The position numbers and the translations under genes were made by a program. A model generated the notes under the pieces. The model was given only the letters and a program-made list of their open reading frames with translations, searched no databases and had not been told where the DNA came from. 64,000 nt of DNA from Amycolatopsis sp. CA-230715 (GTDB lineage: Bacteria > Actinomycetota > Actinomycetes > Mycobacteriales > Pseudonocardiaceae), in the NCBI RefSeq assembly GCF_018736145.1, contig NZ_CP059997.1:3099501-3163500 (forward strand). Direction: 5' to 3'. This document shows positions 42,201 to 49,919 of the stretch, piece by piece. Within the stretch, counting starts at the first letter, position 1, and each line of letters starts with the position of its first letter.

Positions 42201-42673
42201 CCTTCGAGCACGAAGACGTCCTCCCCGACGACCTCCCCTCGCCCGTTCGCGAACCCGCTTTCCCGTCCACGGGCGACGAACCCGCACCGGCGCAGCACCG
42301 CGGCCGATCCGGCGTTGCCGTCGGCGACCCGCGCGCGCAACGGCCGCGTCGGCACCTCGCGGAGGAGCTCGGCCACCGCCGCCGACGCCACGCCGCGCCC
42401 CCACAGCGCCCGGTCGATCCAGAAGCAGATCTCGGTCTCCCCGTCGATCTCGAAGGCCGCGACGTTCCCCGCGACGGCGCCGTCGACCGTGATCGTCCGG
42501 TTGGTCGTGGTGGGATCGGCGAGGATGCGCGCCCAGTGCGCGTCGAACGCGGCACGATCCGACGGGTCGGCCGCCGTGAACGCCGCCATCCGGACCGCTT
42601 CGGGATCGCGCTGGAACTCGAAGAACGCGTCGAGATCGGCGTCGGCGACCTCGCGCAGGGCTACTTCGCCCAT
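42197..42673 (-). CDS. GNAT family N-acetyltransferase
   Basis: A 158-aa acetyltransferase. ATG 42673 follows GAGGGGAGT; the longer frame to 42724 is not needed. ALREVADADLDAFFEFQRDP begins the fold, CFWIDRALWGRGVASAAVAE is the acetyl-CoA pyrophosphate loop (variant R-G-x-A), and GNAGSAAVLRRCGFVARGRE is the C-terminal CoA arm. It resembles RimJ/RimL-like enzymes. The acceptor is unknown. Confidence 0.87.
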   Translation of the reverse strand: MGEVALREVADADLDAFFEFQRDPEAVRMAAFTAADPSDRAAFDAHWARILADPTTTNRTITVDGAVAGNVAAFEIDGETEICFWIDRALWGRGVASAAVAELLREVPTRPLRARVADGNAGSAAVLRRCGFVARGRESGFANGRGEVVGEDVFVLEG

Positions 42674-42747
42674 GACTCCCCTCGTTGTCGAAGTTCCGGG
42701 CAGCATCGCACGGGGCACCGACAAAACGGGGTCGGTACGGTCACTCC

Positions 42748-43659
42748 GTGCACACGAAGACCGAATCCGTCGCCGGCGAGCCAGAGCCGATCGCGGCGCC
42801 GCGACGGCGGGGCAGGCTGTTCACCTCGACCGCGGCGGCTTGCCTGCTCGGGTTCGCGGCCACCTACTTCCTGTTCGTGTGGACCCGTCCCGGCCAGGCG
42901 TTCGAATTCCACGTCCTCCAGGGGATCCCGGCGATGCTCGACACTCCGCCCGTGCTGCGCGCGCGGGCTTGGCTCGCCTACGTCACCGAGTACGCCATGG
43001 CCGCGGTGGTGGCGGTCATCATCGCCATCGGGCTCGTGCGGCGGCGGCCGGCGCTCGCGATCGCCGGCGCGGTCACCGTCGCCGCGACGGCGGGGCTCGA
43101 TCGCGTACTGGTGCGCTGGGTGCTCACCCGGCCGCAGCTCGTCGTCGACCCGATGAACAACGAGAACAGCTTCCCCAGCGGCCACGTCGCCATGTCGACC
43201 TCGGCGCTGCTCGGCCTGCTGATCGTGGTCCCGGTCGCCTGGCGCGGCTGCACCGCGCTGCTCGGTTCGGCACTCGTCGTCGGCATCGCGGAGATGACGA
43301 TGACCGTCGGCTGGCACCGGCTCAGCGACACCGTCGGCGGGAACCTGCTCGCGCTCGGCGTCGCCTGCGTCGCGGTCGCGGTGCTCGTCCGGCTCGGCGG
43401 CGTGCGCACTCCTTCCCTGCGCTGGCCGCCGCTCGCGCGCATGGTGGCGATCGCGCCGCTGCTCGGATACGCCGCCTGGACCGTGGTTCGCTCCGCGGGA
43501 CCCGCCTACGACGTGCTGACGCGCGGCGCCGCCGCCGACCCGAGGCAGACGTGGGCGGCGGCGGGCGGACTCGCGACCGTCGTCAGCGCGCTGACCGTGG
43601 TCACCTTCCTCGGGTTGCTGGCCAAGGACGAACCGGCACCGGTGAAACGCCCCCTCTGA
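42748..43659 (+). CDS. PAP2-superfamily phosphatase
   Basis: A 303-aa membrane phosphatase from GTG 42748 with about eight hydrophobic segments. PAP2 motifs are RVLVRWVLTRP (motif 1 equivalent), SFPSGHVA (motif 2) and WHRLSD (motif 3). It may dephosphorylate undecaprenyl pyrophosphate or phosphatidate-type lipids. A fairly long C-terminal extension with two more helices follows the catalytic core. The HhH-GPD gene follows at 17 bp and may be cotranscribed. Confidence 0.87.
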   Translation: MHTKTESVAGEPEPIAAPRRRGRLFTSTAAACLLGFAATYFLFVWTRPGQAFEFHVLQGIPAMLDTPPVLRARAWLAYVTEYAMAAVVAVIIAIGLVRRRPALAIAGAVTVAATAGLDRVLVRWVLTRPQLVVDPMNNENSFPSGHVAMSTSALLGLLIVVPVAWRGCTALLGSALVVGIAEMTMTVGWHRLSDTVGGNLLALGVACVAVAVLVRLGGVRTPSLRWPPLARMVAIAPLLGYAAWTVVRSAGPAYDVLTRGAAADPRQTWAAAGGLATVVSALTVVTFLGLLAKDEPAPVKRPL

Positions 43660-43676
43660 CGTGCGAGGATGAGGTC

Positions 43677-44252
43677 ATGGCCAAAGCACTCCACCTGACC
43701 GGCAACGCCGACGCGGACAAGCTGCTCAGCAAGGATCCGTTCGCGCTGCTGACGGGGCTGCTGCTGGACCAGCAGTTCCCGATGGAACACGCCTTCGCGG
43801 GACCGCAGAAGATCGCGGACCGGATGGACGGGTTCAGCATCACCAAGATCGCGGACACCGATGTCGAAGAGTTCGTGGAGCTGTGCGTGACCCCGCCCGC
43901 GATCCACCGCTACGGCGGTTCGATGGCACGTCGCGTGCACGCGCTGGCGCACCACGTGCTGGAGCACTACGACGGCAAGGCCGACAAGATCTGGAAGTCC
44001 GGCAAGCCCGACGCGAAAGAGGTGCTGCGCCGGGTGAAGGCCCTGCCGGGCTACGGCGACCAGAAGGCCAAGATCTTCGTCGCGCTGCTGGGCAAGCAGC
44101 TCGGCGTCACCCCGGACGGCTGGCGGGAGGCGGCGGGGGCCTACGGCGACGAGGGCTCGCGGCGGTCCATCGCGGACGTCACCAGCCCGGAAACACTGGC
44201 CGAGGTCCGTGCTTTCAAGAAGGCGGCAAAAGCGGCCGCGAAGGCGAAATAG
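43677..44252 (+). CDS. HhH-GPD family base-excision repair-like protein
   Basis: A 191-aa protein matching the uncharacterised actinobacterial HhH-GPD family (TIGR03252 type). The helix-hairpin-helix is VKALPGYGDQKAKIFVALLG, preceded by LLTGLLLDQQFPMEHAFAGP. The glycosylase catalytic Asp/Lys pattern is not obvious, so enzymatic activity is uncertain. GAGG precedes ATG 43677. The C-terminus is Lys/Ala-rich. A strong terminator follows 10 bp downstream. Confidence 0.88.
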   Translation: MAKALHLTGNADADKLLSKDPFALLTGLLLDQQFPMEHAFAGPQKIADRMDGFSITKIADTDVEEFVELCVTPPAIHRYGGSMARRVHALAHHVLEHYDGKADKIWKSGKPDAKEVLRRVKALPGYGDQKAKIFVALLGKQLGVTPDGWREAAGAYGDEGSRRSIADVTSPETLAEVRAFKKAAKAAAKAK

Positions 44253-44261
44253 CTCCAGCAG

Positions 44262-44305
44262 CGAAAAAGGCGGGCCGGCGTAATTCCACCGGCCCGCCTT
44301 TTTCG
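44262..44305. terminator. Strong terminator after the HhH-GPD gene
   Basis: CGAAAAAGGCGGGCCGG (44262-44278) pairs perfectly with CCGGCCCGCCTTTTTCG (44289-44305), with a 10-nt loop. The A- and T-tracts make it effective in both directions. Confidence 0.92.
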
Positions 44306-44563
44306 TCGGCGCCACTCGACCCAACCTGGCACACGAGCAGGAACGGGGTTGCCCGATCGTCCTTTTATCCTGACCTCTCACACCTTCACGGCACGACACA
44401 AGCCCATGAGCTGCGTCGATGACGTCGAATATCTCCCGATAAACAGGTTGCCATGTAGTGTCGTGGATCACAGATGGCCATCTTATCGCGTTCACGGACA
44501 TCCTTGCCTATGAAAGCGGAACGCCACCGCGAAACAGCGGAAACGCGATATCGAGGAGAAGAA
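44306..44563 (+). promoter_or_regulatory. Promoter region of the DUF4232 lipoprotein gene
   Basis: A 258-bp AT-richer non-coding region. It contains the 12-bp perfect palindrome AGATGGCCATCT at 44473-44484 and ends with the ribosome-binding site GAGGAGAAGAA. Nothing else is recognised. Confidence 0.4.
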
Positions 44564-45295
44564 ATGAACGTCAAGGGAATCATCAGTGGCACCGCGGTCC
44601 GGCGTGGCGCGACGGCGGTCGTCGCACTGGCGGCGGCGGTGGGGGCACTCGGCGCCTGCTCCGGCGAGCAGACCGGTGGAACCGCCGCGGGGAGCCCCAC
44701 CGCGGGCGCCGGCGCCGGACTCGGCGCCGCCCCGGTGAACACCCCGGACACCGTGCCAGCCGACCCGGCGGCCGACGCCAAGGACGAAGTCTCGGCGGAG
44801 ACGCCGGACGCGCCACAGGGCAACGCGGGCGGCCAGGGCGCGGCGATGGACGCGAAGGGCACCAGGGGCCACGGCGGCTTCAAGACGCCGGAGTGCAAGA
44901 AGCTGAAGGTGACGACATCGCAGCCGAGGAAGCTCAACGGCAGCGAAACCCAGTGGCAGCTCCCGATCATCCTGACCAACCAGGGCGGCACGGCGTGCGT
45001 CGTGCGCGGCTTCCCCGGCGCGCGGCTGGATGGTGCCGACGGCACCTCGTGGGACATGCGGCGCACGACCGAACCGAAGAGGCCGATGACGCTGGCGCCC
45101 GGCCAGCACACCGTCGCGAACCTCACCTACCTCACCGACGACTCCCCCAGCGGCTGGAAGGTCGCCAGGATGGCGGTGACCCCGCCGCACACCTACAACA
45201 CGCAGATCCTGGCCTGGCCGGTGCCGAGCAACCTGGTCAAGCAGGACGGCGCGACCCACCCCGGCACCTACATCAGCCCGATCCAGGTCCGGTGA
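44564..45295 (+). CDS. DUF4232 lipoprotein
   Basis: A 243-aa exported lipoprotein. ATG 44564 follows GAGGAGAAGAA. The signal peptide ends in lipobox ALGAC with Cys 32. A ~90-residue low-complexity Gly/Ala/Pro/Asp linker is followed by the DUF4232 beta-sandwich: LPIILTNQGGTACVVRGFPG, then ANLTYLTDDSPSGWKVARMA. Such domains are common on actinobacterial surfaces with no known activity. It is flanked by a terminator upstream and is probably monocistronic. Confidence 0.87.
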   Translation: MNVKGIISGTAVRRGATAVVALAAAVGALGACSGEQTGGTAAGSPTAGAGAGLGAAPVNTPDTVPADPAADAKDEVSAETPDAPQGNAGGQGAAMDAKGTRGHGGFKTPECKKLKVTTSQPRKLNGSETQWQLPIILTNQGGTACVVRGFPGARLDGADGTSWDMRRTTEPKRPMTLAPGQHTVANLTYLTDDSPSGWKVARMAVTPPHTYNTQILAWPVPSNLVKQDGATHPGTYISPIQVR

Positions 45296-45401
45296 CCCGC
45301 GGCCGAAAGCGGGTGGGGCGGCCGGGATTCCGGCACCCCGCCCGTTCGGCGCCGATCAGGCACGCCTTGCCTGTGGCTCAGGCGATTAGCAGTCGCGTCG
45401 G

Positions 45402-46136
45402 CTACCGCGCCCCCTTCACCCGCGGGTCGTCCTCATCGACCAGGTCCGACACGGTGACCCGTTCCATGGAAGCGACCGCCGAGGCAACCTCGCGAGTCTT
45501 CTCAGCGGGCCAGCTTGCCTCCACTTCGGGCCCCATGTGACGTTTCACAACGTTCACGGCATCCACTTCACCGGCGATCTGGATCCCGCGGTTGCTACGC
45601 CTCTCCGCCAGTGCCTGCCGGTGGTTCTGCCACTCCATGACCATCCGCATCATCTTGTGCAGGCCGAGTACCGCGGCAGTTCCGTAGGCGATCGGCTTGG
45701 AGTTCTCCGCCAACGCACCGAGCACGTTCACCCACGGACTGGCAAGTGAGCTTCGAATGATCGAAAATCCCGCGTCAACCCCACGAAAATCTCGCTCGAG
45801 GGCGCTCTCGGCAGCAGCCAGGTACGCGCCGACTCCATAACTTGACGATTCATGGCCCGCTTGAGAACGAGGCGATTCAAAAACTTCCCACCCTTGTGGA
45901 GGTGGGGGAATTTCCGCCGTCGGATCTGCTTGCCACACCAGCGGGCGTCGATGCACGGCCTGAACCTGCCCGGGAAGTGCCACGCTCTCGCCCGCCGCAA
46001 TACGGATGCAGTGCCGTTGGATGACGTCGAGGCACGCAATCTGCCTCGCGAGCAACGTGGACATTGGCCGGTCCCCCAGATCTATCTCCAGGTAGAGAAG
46101 CTCAAGCCTGGTCTGCATGTGCGCCTCGATACTCAT
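45402..46136 (-). CDS. Orphan protein of unknown function
   Basis: A 244-aa protein with lower GC than the core genes. ATG 46136 is a conservative start; ATG 46142 and 46145 lie just upstream, and no start has a good ribosome-binding site. The N-terminal part LELLYLEIDLGDRPMSTLLA looks beta-strand rich. A middle hydrophobic helix (NSKPIAYGTAAVLGLHKMMR) precedes charged helices and an acidic end (VSDLVDEDDPRVKG). No family is recognised. It is divergent from the 49-aa ORF at 46310 across a 173-bp AT-rich promoter region. Confidence 0.55.
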   Translation of the reverse strand: MSIEAHMQTRLELLYLEIDLGDRPMSTLLARQIACLDVIQRHCIRIAAGESVALPGQVQAVHRRPLVWQADPTAEIPPPPQGWEVFESPRSQAGHESSSYGVGAYLAAAESALERDFRGVDAGFSIIRSSLASPWVNVLGALAENSKPIAYGTAAVLGLHKMMRMVMEWQNHRQALAERRSNRGIQIAGEVDAVNVVKRHMGPEVEASWPAEKTREVASAVASMERVTVSDLVDEDDPRVKGAR

Positions 46137-46309
46137 GGCCATCATTAAACACTGTCTCGCCGGACGCTCCGGCAAGATGAACAAAACCAAATAAGATGAC
46201 GTGCCGACTCCAGGTAAAGCACATAAGCCACAACTTCGAAAAATCTCGAAACCAGTTCAATACAGCATCGACCCGACCTTGATCAATACTCAAGGAGGAT
46301 CGCGAGTTC

Positions 46310-46459
46310 ATGGGGCTGCTCAGGTCCGAAAAGGAGGGTCGTCGCGCCAGGGCGGTGGCCGATTACATCTGCCTGCTCACCGAAGCGCAGGCGGTGGATC
46401 TCGGGGAGCGCCTCAGCGGCCGGTCCCGCAACTCGATGTTCGGTACGTGGTTCGCTTAG
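46310..46459 (+). CDS. Small ORF, 49 aa
   Basis: ATG 46310 is preceded by AAGGAGG at 46292-46298, 11 bases away, and the frame closes at TAG 46459. The peptide is charged and helical (GLLRSEKEGRRARAVADYIC) and ends FGTWFA. It lies 27 bp before the dihydrofolate-reductase-family gene and is probably cotranscribed with it from the AT-rich promoter at 46200-46290. It matches nothing I know. It could instead be the remnant of a larger gene. Confidence 0.45.
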   Translation: MGLLRSEKEGRRARAVADYICLLTEAQAVDLGERLSGRSRNSMFGTWFA

Positions 46460-46486
46460 TGCCACCCGACCGCGGAGGAGGATCCG

Positions 46487-47062
46487 ATGCTGCCCGTGAT
46501 CTACTCGATGAGCGTGTCACTGGACGGTTACATCGCGAAACCCGACGGCGACATCGGCTGGACCGCGCCCGACGCGGAGCTGTTCCGCTTCCACACCGAG
46601 CAGACCCGCCGCCTCGCCGCGTACCTGTGCGGACGCCGCCTGTACCAGAGCATGCTGGTGTGGGAGAACGCCGAGCAGACCATGCCCGGCGAGGCGGAGC
46701 TGGAGTTCGCCCGGATCTGGCGGCCGATCCCGAAAGTGGTGTTCTCCGGGACGCTGGATTCGGTCGTGGGCAACGCGCGGCTGGCCACCGACGACATCGC
46801 CACCGAGATCCGCAGGCTCAGCGACCGGCCTGGCGACGGCGTGGTGTCCATCGCGGGCGCGGGGCTCGCCGCGGCCGCCATCGCCGGGGACCTGATCGAC
46901 GAGTACCGCCAGTTCGTCAAGCCGGTCGTCCTCGGCGGCGGCACGCCGTACTTCCCGCCGCTCGCCGAACCACTCGGCCTGCGGCTTACCGAGTCCAGGA
47001 CTTTCAGCTCCGGGACCCTCTACCTCCGTTACCAGCGCACGCGCCAAGTCAGCGAGGGGTGA
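46487..47062 (+). CDS. Dihydrofolate reductase family protein (RibD C-terminal type)
   Basis: A 191-aa protein with a DHFR/RibD-C fold. The opening VIYSMSVSLDGYIAKPDGDI, then AYLCGRRLYQSMLVWE, then LIDEYRQFVKPVVLGGGTPY is characteristic of this NADPH-binding reductase group. It is not a housekeeping FolA. ATG 46487 follows GCGGAGGAGG. The physiological substrate is unknown. It overlaps the convergent response-regulator gene by 14 bp. Confidence 0.87.
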   Translation: MLPVIYSMSVSLDGYIAKPDGDIGWTAPDAELFRFHTEQTRRLAAYLCGRRLYQSMLVWENAEQTMPGEAELEFARIWRPIPKVVFSGTLDSVVGNARLATDDIATEIRRLSDRPGDGVVSIAGAGLAAAAIAGDLIDEYRQFVKPVVLGGGTPYFPPLAEPLGLRLTESRTFSSGTLYLRYQRTRQVSEG

Positions 47063-47690
47063 GCAGGCCGCGATGGTAGGCCTCGGCGACGGCGGCCGCC
47101 CGGTCCTTGACGCCGAGCTTGCCGTAGATGTTCAGCAGGTGCGTCTTCACGGTGGCCTCCGTGATGAACAGCCGCGCCGCCGCCTCCTTGTTGGTGGTCC
47201 CGGCCGCGACGAGCTGGAGCACCTCCAGTTCCCGCTGGCTCAACGGCCCCGCGGCGGGCGTCCGCACCCGGTTCATCAGCACCGCGGCCACCGAGGGGGA
47301 CAGCACAGCCTGGCCGCGCGCGGCGGATCTGACCGCCCGCAGCAGTTCGGCCCTCGGCGCGTCCTTGAGCAGATAACCGGTCGCGCCCGCCTCGATCGCC
47401 GGGAGCACGTGGCTGTCGGTGTCGTAGGTGGTCAGCACCAGCACGCGGGCCGCGACCCCGCGCCTGGCCAGTTCGGCGATCGCGGTCAGCCCGTCCAGCA
47501 CCGGCATGCGCAGGTCCAGCAGGATCACGTCGGGTGCCAGTTCCTCCGCGAGCCGGATCGCTTCGACACCGTCGGCGGCCTCGCCGAGCACCTCGAATTC
47601 GGGCTCTCGCGCGAACATGCTGCTGAGCCCGTCCCGCACGACGGGGTGGTCGTCCGCGATCAGCAGCCGGATCGGATCCTGCCCGCTCAC
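47049..47690 (-). CDS. NarL/FixJ-type response regulator
   Basis: A 213-aa regulator. The receiver domain has the acidic pocket IADDHPVVRDG and phospho-acceptor Asp 59 in VILLDLRMP, with the conserved Lys in YLLKDAPRAEL. The C-terminal LuxR-type HTH is LSQRELEVLQLVAAGTTNKE followed by TVKTHLLNIYGKLGV. GTG 47690 overlaps the kinase stop as GTGA. It should be phosphorylated by the kinase encoded just upstream and may control the membrane-protein gene at 48956, as in LiaSR-type systems. Confidence 0.93.
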   Translation of the reverse strand: MSGQDPIRLLIADDHPVVRDGLSSMFAREPEFEVLGEAADGVEAIRLAEELAPDVILLDLRMPVLDGLTAIAELARRGVAARVLVLTTYDTDSHVLPAIEAGATGYLLKDAPRAELLRAVRSAARGQAVLSPSVAAVLMNRVRTPAAGPLSQRELEVLQLVAAGTTNKEAAARLFITEATVKTHLLNIYGKLGVKDRAAAVAEAYHRGLLTPR

Positions 47691-48946
47691 GCGTCCGCTC
47701 CCGGCGGCGCGACCGGGACACGGGCCGAAATTCCCGTGCCCTGCCCCGGTTCCGATTCGATTTCCACCGTGCCCGACACCCCTTCGATCCGCTGGCGCAT
47801 CGCGACGAGGCCGAATCCGCCGTCGCGGACCCGTGCCTGGTCGAAGCCCCTGCCGTCGTCGCGCACGTCCAGCGCGACCTCCTGCTCCAAATAGGACAGT
47901 GTGACGCCGACCCTGGTCGCGTGCGCGTGCTTGGCCACGTTGGCCAGCGCCTCCTGCACCGCGCGCAGCAGCGCGAACTCGGCTTCCGGCGGCATCGCGC
48001 GCACCGTCCCGGTGGTCATCACTTCGACACCCACACCGTGCAAAGTGGACCACCGCTCGGCGACGGCGGCGAGCGCGTCGCCCAACCGCGCGGTCTGCAA
48101 CGGTTCGGGGCGCAGTTCGTGCACGGAACGCCGCGCCTCCGACAGGCTTTCCCTCGCCAGCCTGGTCGCCGCGTCCACGTGCCTCGGCCATTCCGCCGGA
48201 TCAGCGGCGGCGTGCTCGGCGGCCTGCAGCTGGGTGATGATCCCGGTCAGTCCCTGCGCGAGGGTGTCGTGGATCTCGCGCGCCATCCGCTGCCGCTCCT
48301 GGTGCACACCGACCTCCCTTGCCCACACCAGCAACCGCTCGTGCAAACCGGCGTTCTCCGCCGCGGTCGTCTCCAGCCTGCGGTTCGCCTCGCGCAGTTC
48401 TTCGAGGGTCCTCTTCCGCTGCTCGTTCTGTTCCGCGTTGCGCCAAGCGAACCAGGCGAATCCGCACATCGGGAGCACGTTCACGGCCAGGATGGCCAGG
48501 TAGGTCAGCACACCCAGAAAAGTCGACATGTCGACCGAGCTGGCTTGCGCGGTCCCCGCCACCACCGCCACCGCGGCGACGCCGGGCAGCAGCCACGGCC
48601 ACGGCAGGAGCCGGAACGCGTAGACGTAAGCCGCGGGCGCGAAACAGCCGAACCACGGATCCCTGACCACGAGCACGGCCATGATGGCCACCAGCCCGGC
48701 CAGGAACAGCGCCATCAGGCGCGGCTCGTCCCGCCACGAGGGGCGCGCCGTGAACATCACCAGCATCCACACCGCGGCCAGCGCGCACAGGGCGAGGTCG
48801 ACGAGCAGCGAGGTCGTCTCCGCGTGCTTCACCACCGCGGTGACCGCGGTCAGCACCGCCAGCAGCAGGTAGGGGCCGACGGTGACCACCGGCCGCCGCC
48901 GGTGCGCCCAAGCGTCCACCCAGGACTGCGGAACCGATCTCAGCAC
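47687..48946 (-). CDS. Sensor histidine kinase (HisKA_3/NarX-like)
   Basis: A 419-aa membrane kinase. The N-terminal half has about six hydrophobic helices with no large extracellular domain, suggesting intramembrane sensing. A coiled linker precedes the HisKA_3 dimerisation box REIHDTLAQGLTGII with His 226. The HATPase domain has the N-box EALANVAKHAHATRV and G-box DDGRGFD/GGFGLVAMRQR. GTG 48946 lies 9 bp after the stop of the upstream membrane-protein gene. The stimulus is unknown; envelope stress is a reasonable guess. Confidence 0.92.
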   Translation of the reverse strand: MLRSVPQSWVDAWAHRRRPVVTVGPYLLLAVLTAVTAVVKHAETTSLLVDLALCALAAVWMLVMFTARPSWRDEPRLMALFLAGLVAIMAVLVVRDPWFGCFAPAAYVYAFRLLPWPWLLPGVAAVAVVAGTAQASSVDMSTFLGVLTYLAILAVNVLPMCGFAWFAWRNAEQNEQRKRTLEELREANRRLETTAAENAGLHERLLVWAREVGVHQERQRMAREIHDTLAQGLTGIITQLQAAEHAAADPAEWPRHVDAATRLARESLSEARRSVHELRPEPLQTARLGDALAAVAERWSTLHGVGVEVMTTGTVRAMPPEAEFALLRAVQEALANVAKHAHATRVGVTLSYLEQEVALDVRDDGRGFDQARVRDGGFGLVAMRQRIEGVSGTVEIESEPGQGTGISARVPVAPPGADA

Positions 48947-48955
48947 GACCCGAAC

Positions 48956-49384
48956 CTAGCCGCGACCGGTGAACACCGAACGCAGGTGCCCACCGTTGAC
49001 GAGCACCACGACCCCGATCAGCAGCAGCCCGCACACGCCCTGCTCGATCCGCATCCACAGCGGGAGGAACCCGGGGAGCGCGACGATGACCGCGATGGCC
49101 ACGACCATGACGGCCGAAACGATCCGCAGGCGGAGGTACGCGCGGGGGCGGCCGCGCCCGGTGCCGACGGCGAAGAACAGCATCAGCAGCGACGTGAGGG
49201 CCACGATGCCGCCCCGGACCCAGACCGCGTCGTTCACCATCGCGGCGTCGTCGCGCATCAGGTACGCGGCGAGGAGCGTGAGCACACTGAGGACGACGTA
49301 GCAGCCGACGAGGATCCTCACGCCGCGAAACAACGCGAGAGTGCGCGGGTGCTTCAGTGCTTCCTCGGAGATCGCAGCGTTCAT
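48956..49384 (-). CDS. Small four-helix membrane protein
   Basis: A 142-aa protein with four hydrophobic helices (LVGCYVVLSVLTLLAAYL; VALTSLLMLFFAVG; SAVMVVAIAVIVALPGFLPL; VCGLLLIGVVVLVNGG). ATG 49384 follows AAGGACT. It is the first gene of an operon with the histidine kinase and response regulator. By analogy with LiaF-type accessory proteins it may modulate the kinase, but no sequence motif proves this. Confidence 0.7.
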   Translation of the reverse strand: MNAAISEEALKHPRTLALFRGVRILVGCYVVLSVLTLLAAYLMRDDAAMVNDAVWVRGGIVALTSLLMLFFAVGTGRGRPRAYLRLRIVSAVMVVAIAVIVALPGFLPLWMRIEQGVCGLLLIGVVVLVNGGHLRSVFTGRG

Positions 49385-49651
49385 GGTGGAGTCCTTGTCC
49401 GTGTCCGGCGCCAGCCTGTTGCGTGGTGGCCAGCGTCGCAACTCGGGGCGCCGCCGCACATCGACCGATCTCCGGAGCGCGTGGCTGAGCTTCGCGACCA
49501 GCCGGGCAGTGGAGTCCGATCCACCGATCGGCTGATCGCGGGCTTTTCGAGCGCACGAGCGTCAAGTGTTACCGCCTCGCCTGAACGAAGGCCATGCCGT
49601 TGCCGCGCACGCTTGGAGCTGAACAGCTCACCCCAAAAGGGCTAGAGACAA

Positions 49652-49891
49652 CTAGCGACGACGAGCTCGACTATTCCAATAGAGAATACTGAGAAGCAGC
49701 GCGGTAATATTCAGTATCAACACGATAACACCCAACACAGGGGGATACATGTCATTGACTGCAAGAAAAAAGTTGGCCGAAAGAAGTAAACTCAGAAGAA
49801 AATTTGATACCCCTTCCTTCCAGCTGACCAGCCCTACCGTTCCTCCCCGAAGATCGATGCTCAGCGTTCTCCACATACTCTTCTTAGCCAT
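49652..49891 (-). CDS. Small two-TM membrane protein, immunity candidate
   Basis: A 79-aa protein from ATG 49891; GTG 49903 would add four residues. Two transmembrane helices are clear: GVSNFLLSLLLSANFFLAV and VLGVIVLILNITALLLSILY, with a basic end NSRARRR. The coding sequence is markedly AT-rich, unlike its neighbours. It begins about 28 bp after the stop of the ALF-repeat toxin-like gene, in the same orientation, where polymorphic toxin loci normally encode the immunity protein. That role is inferred from position and size only. Confidence 0.6.
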   Translation of the reverse strand: MAKKSMWRTLSIDLRGGTVGLVSWKEGVSNFLLSLLLSANFFLAVNDMYPPVLGVIVLILNITALLLSILYWNSRARRR

Positions 49892-49919
49892 ATTACGCGT
49901 CACCCTTCTACTCTCAAGA

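Noticed and set aside
46201..47079. Plus-strand open frame spanning the 49-aa ORF and the DHFR-family gene
   Set aside because: It is a different frame from both. Each of those has its own ribosome-binding site, and the long frame has only Arg/Gly-rich sequence.
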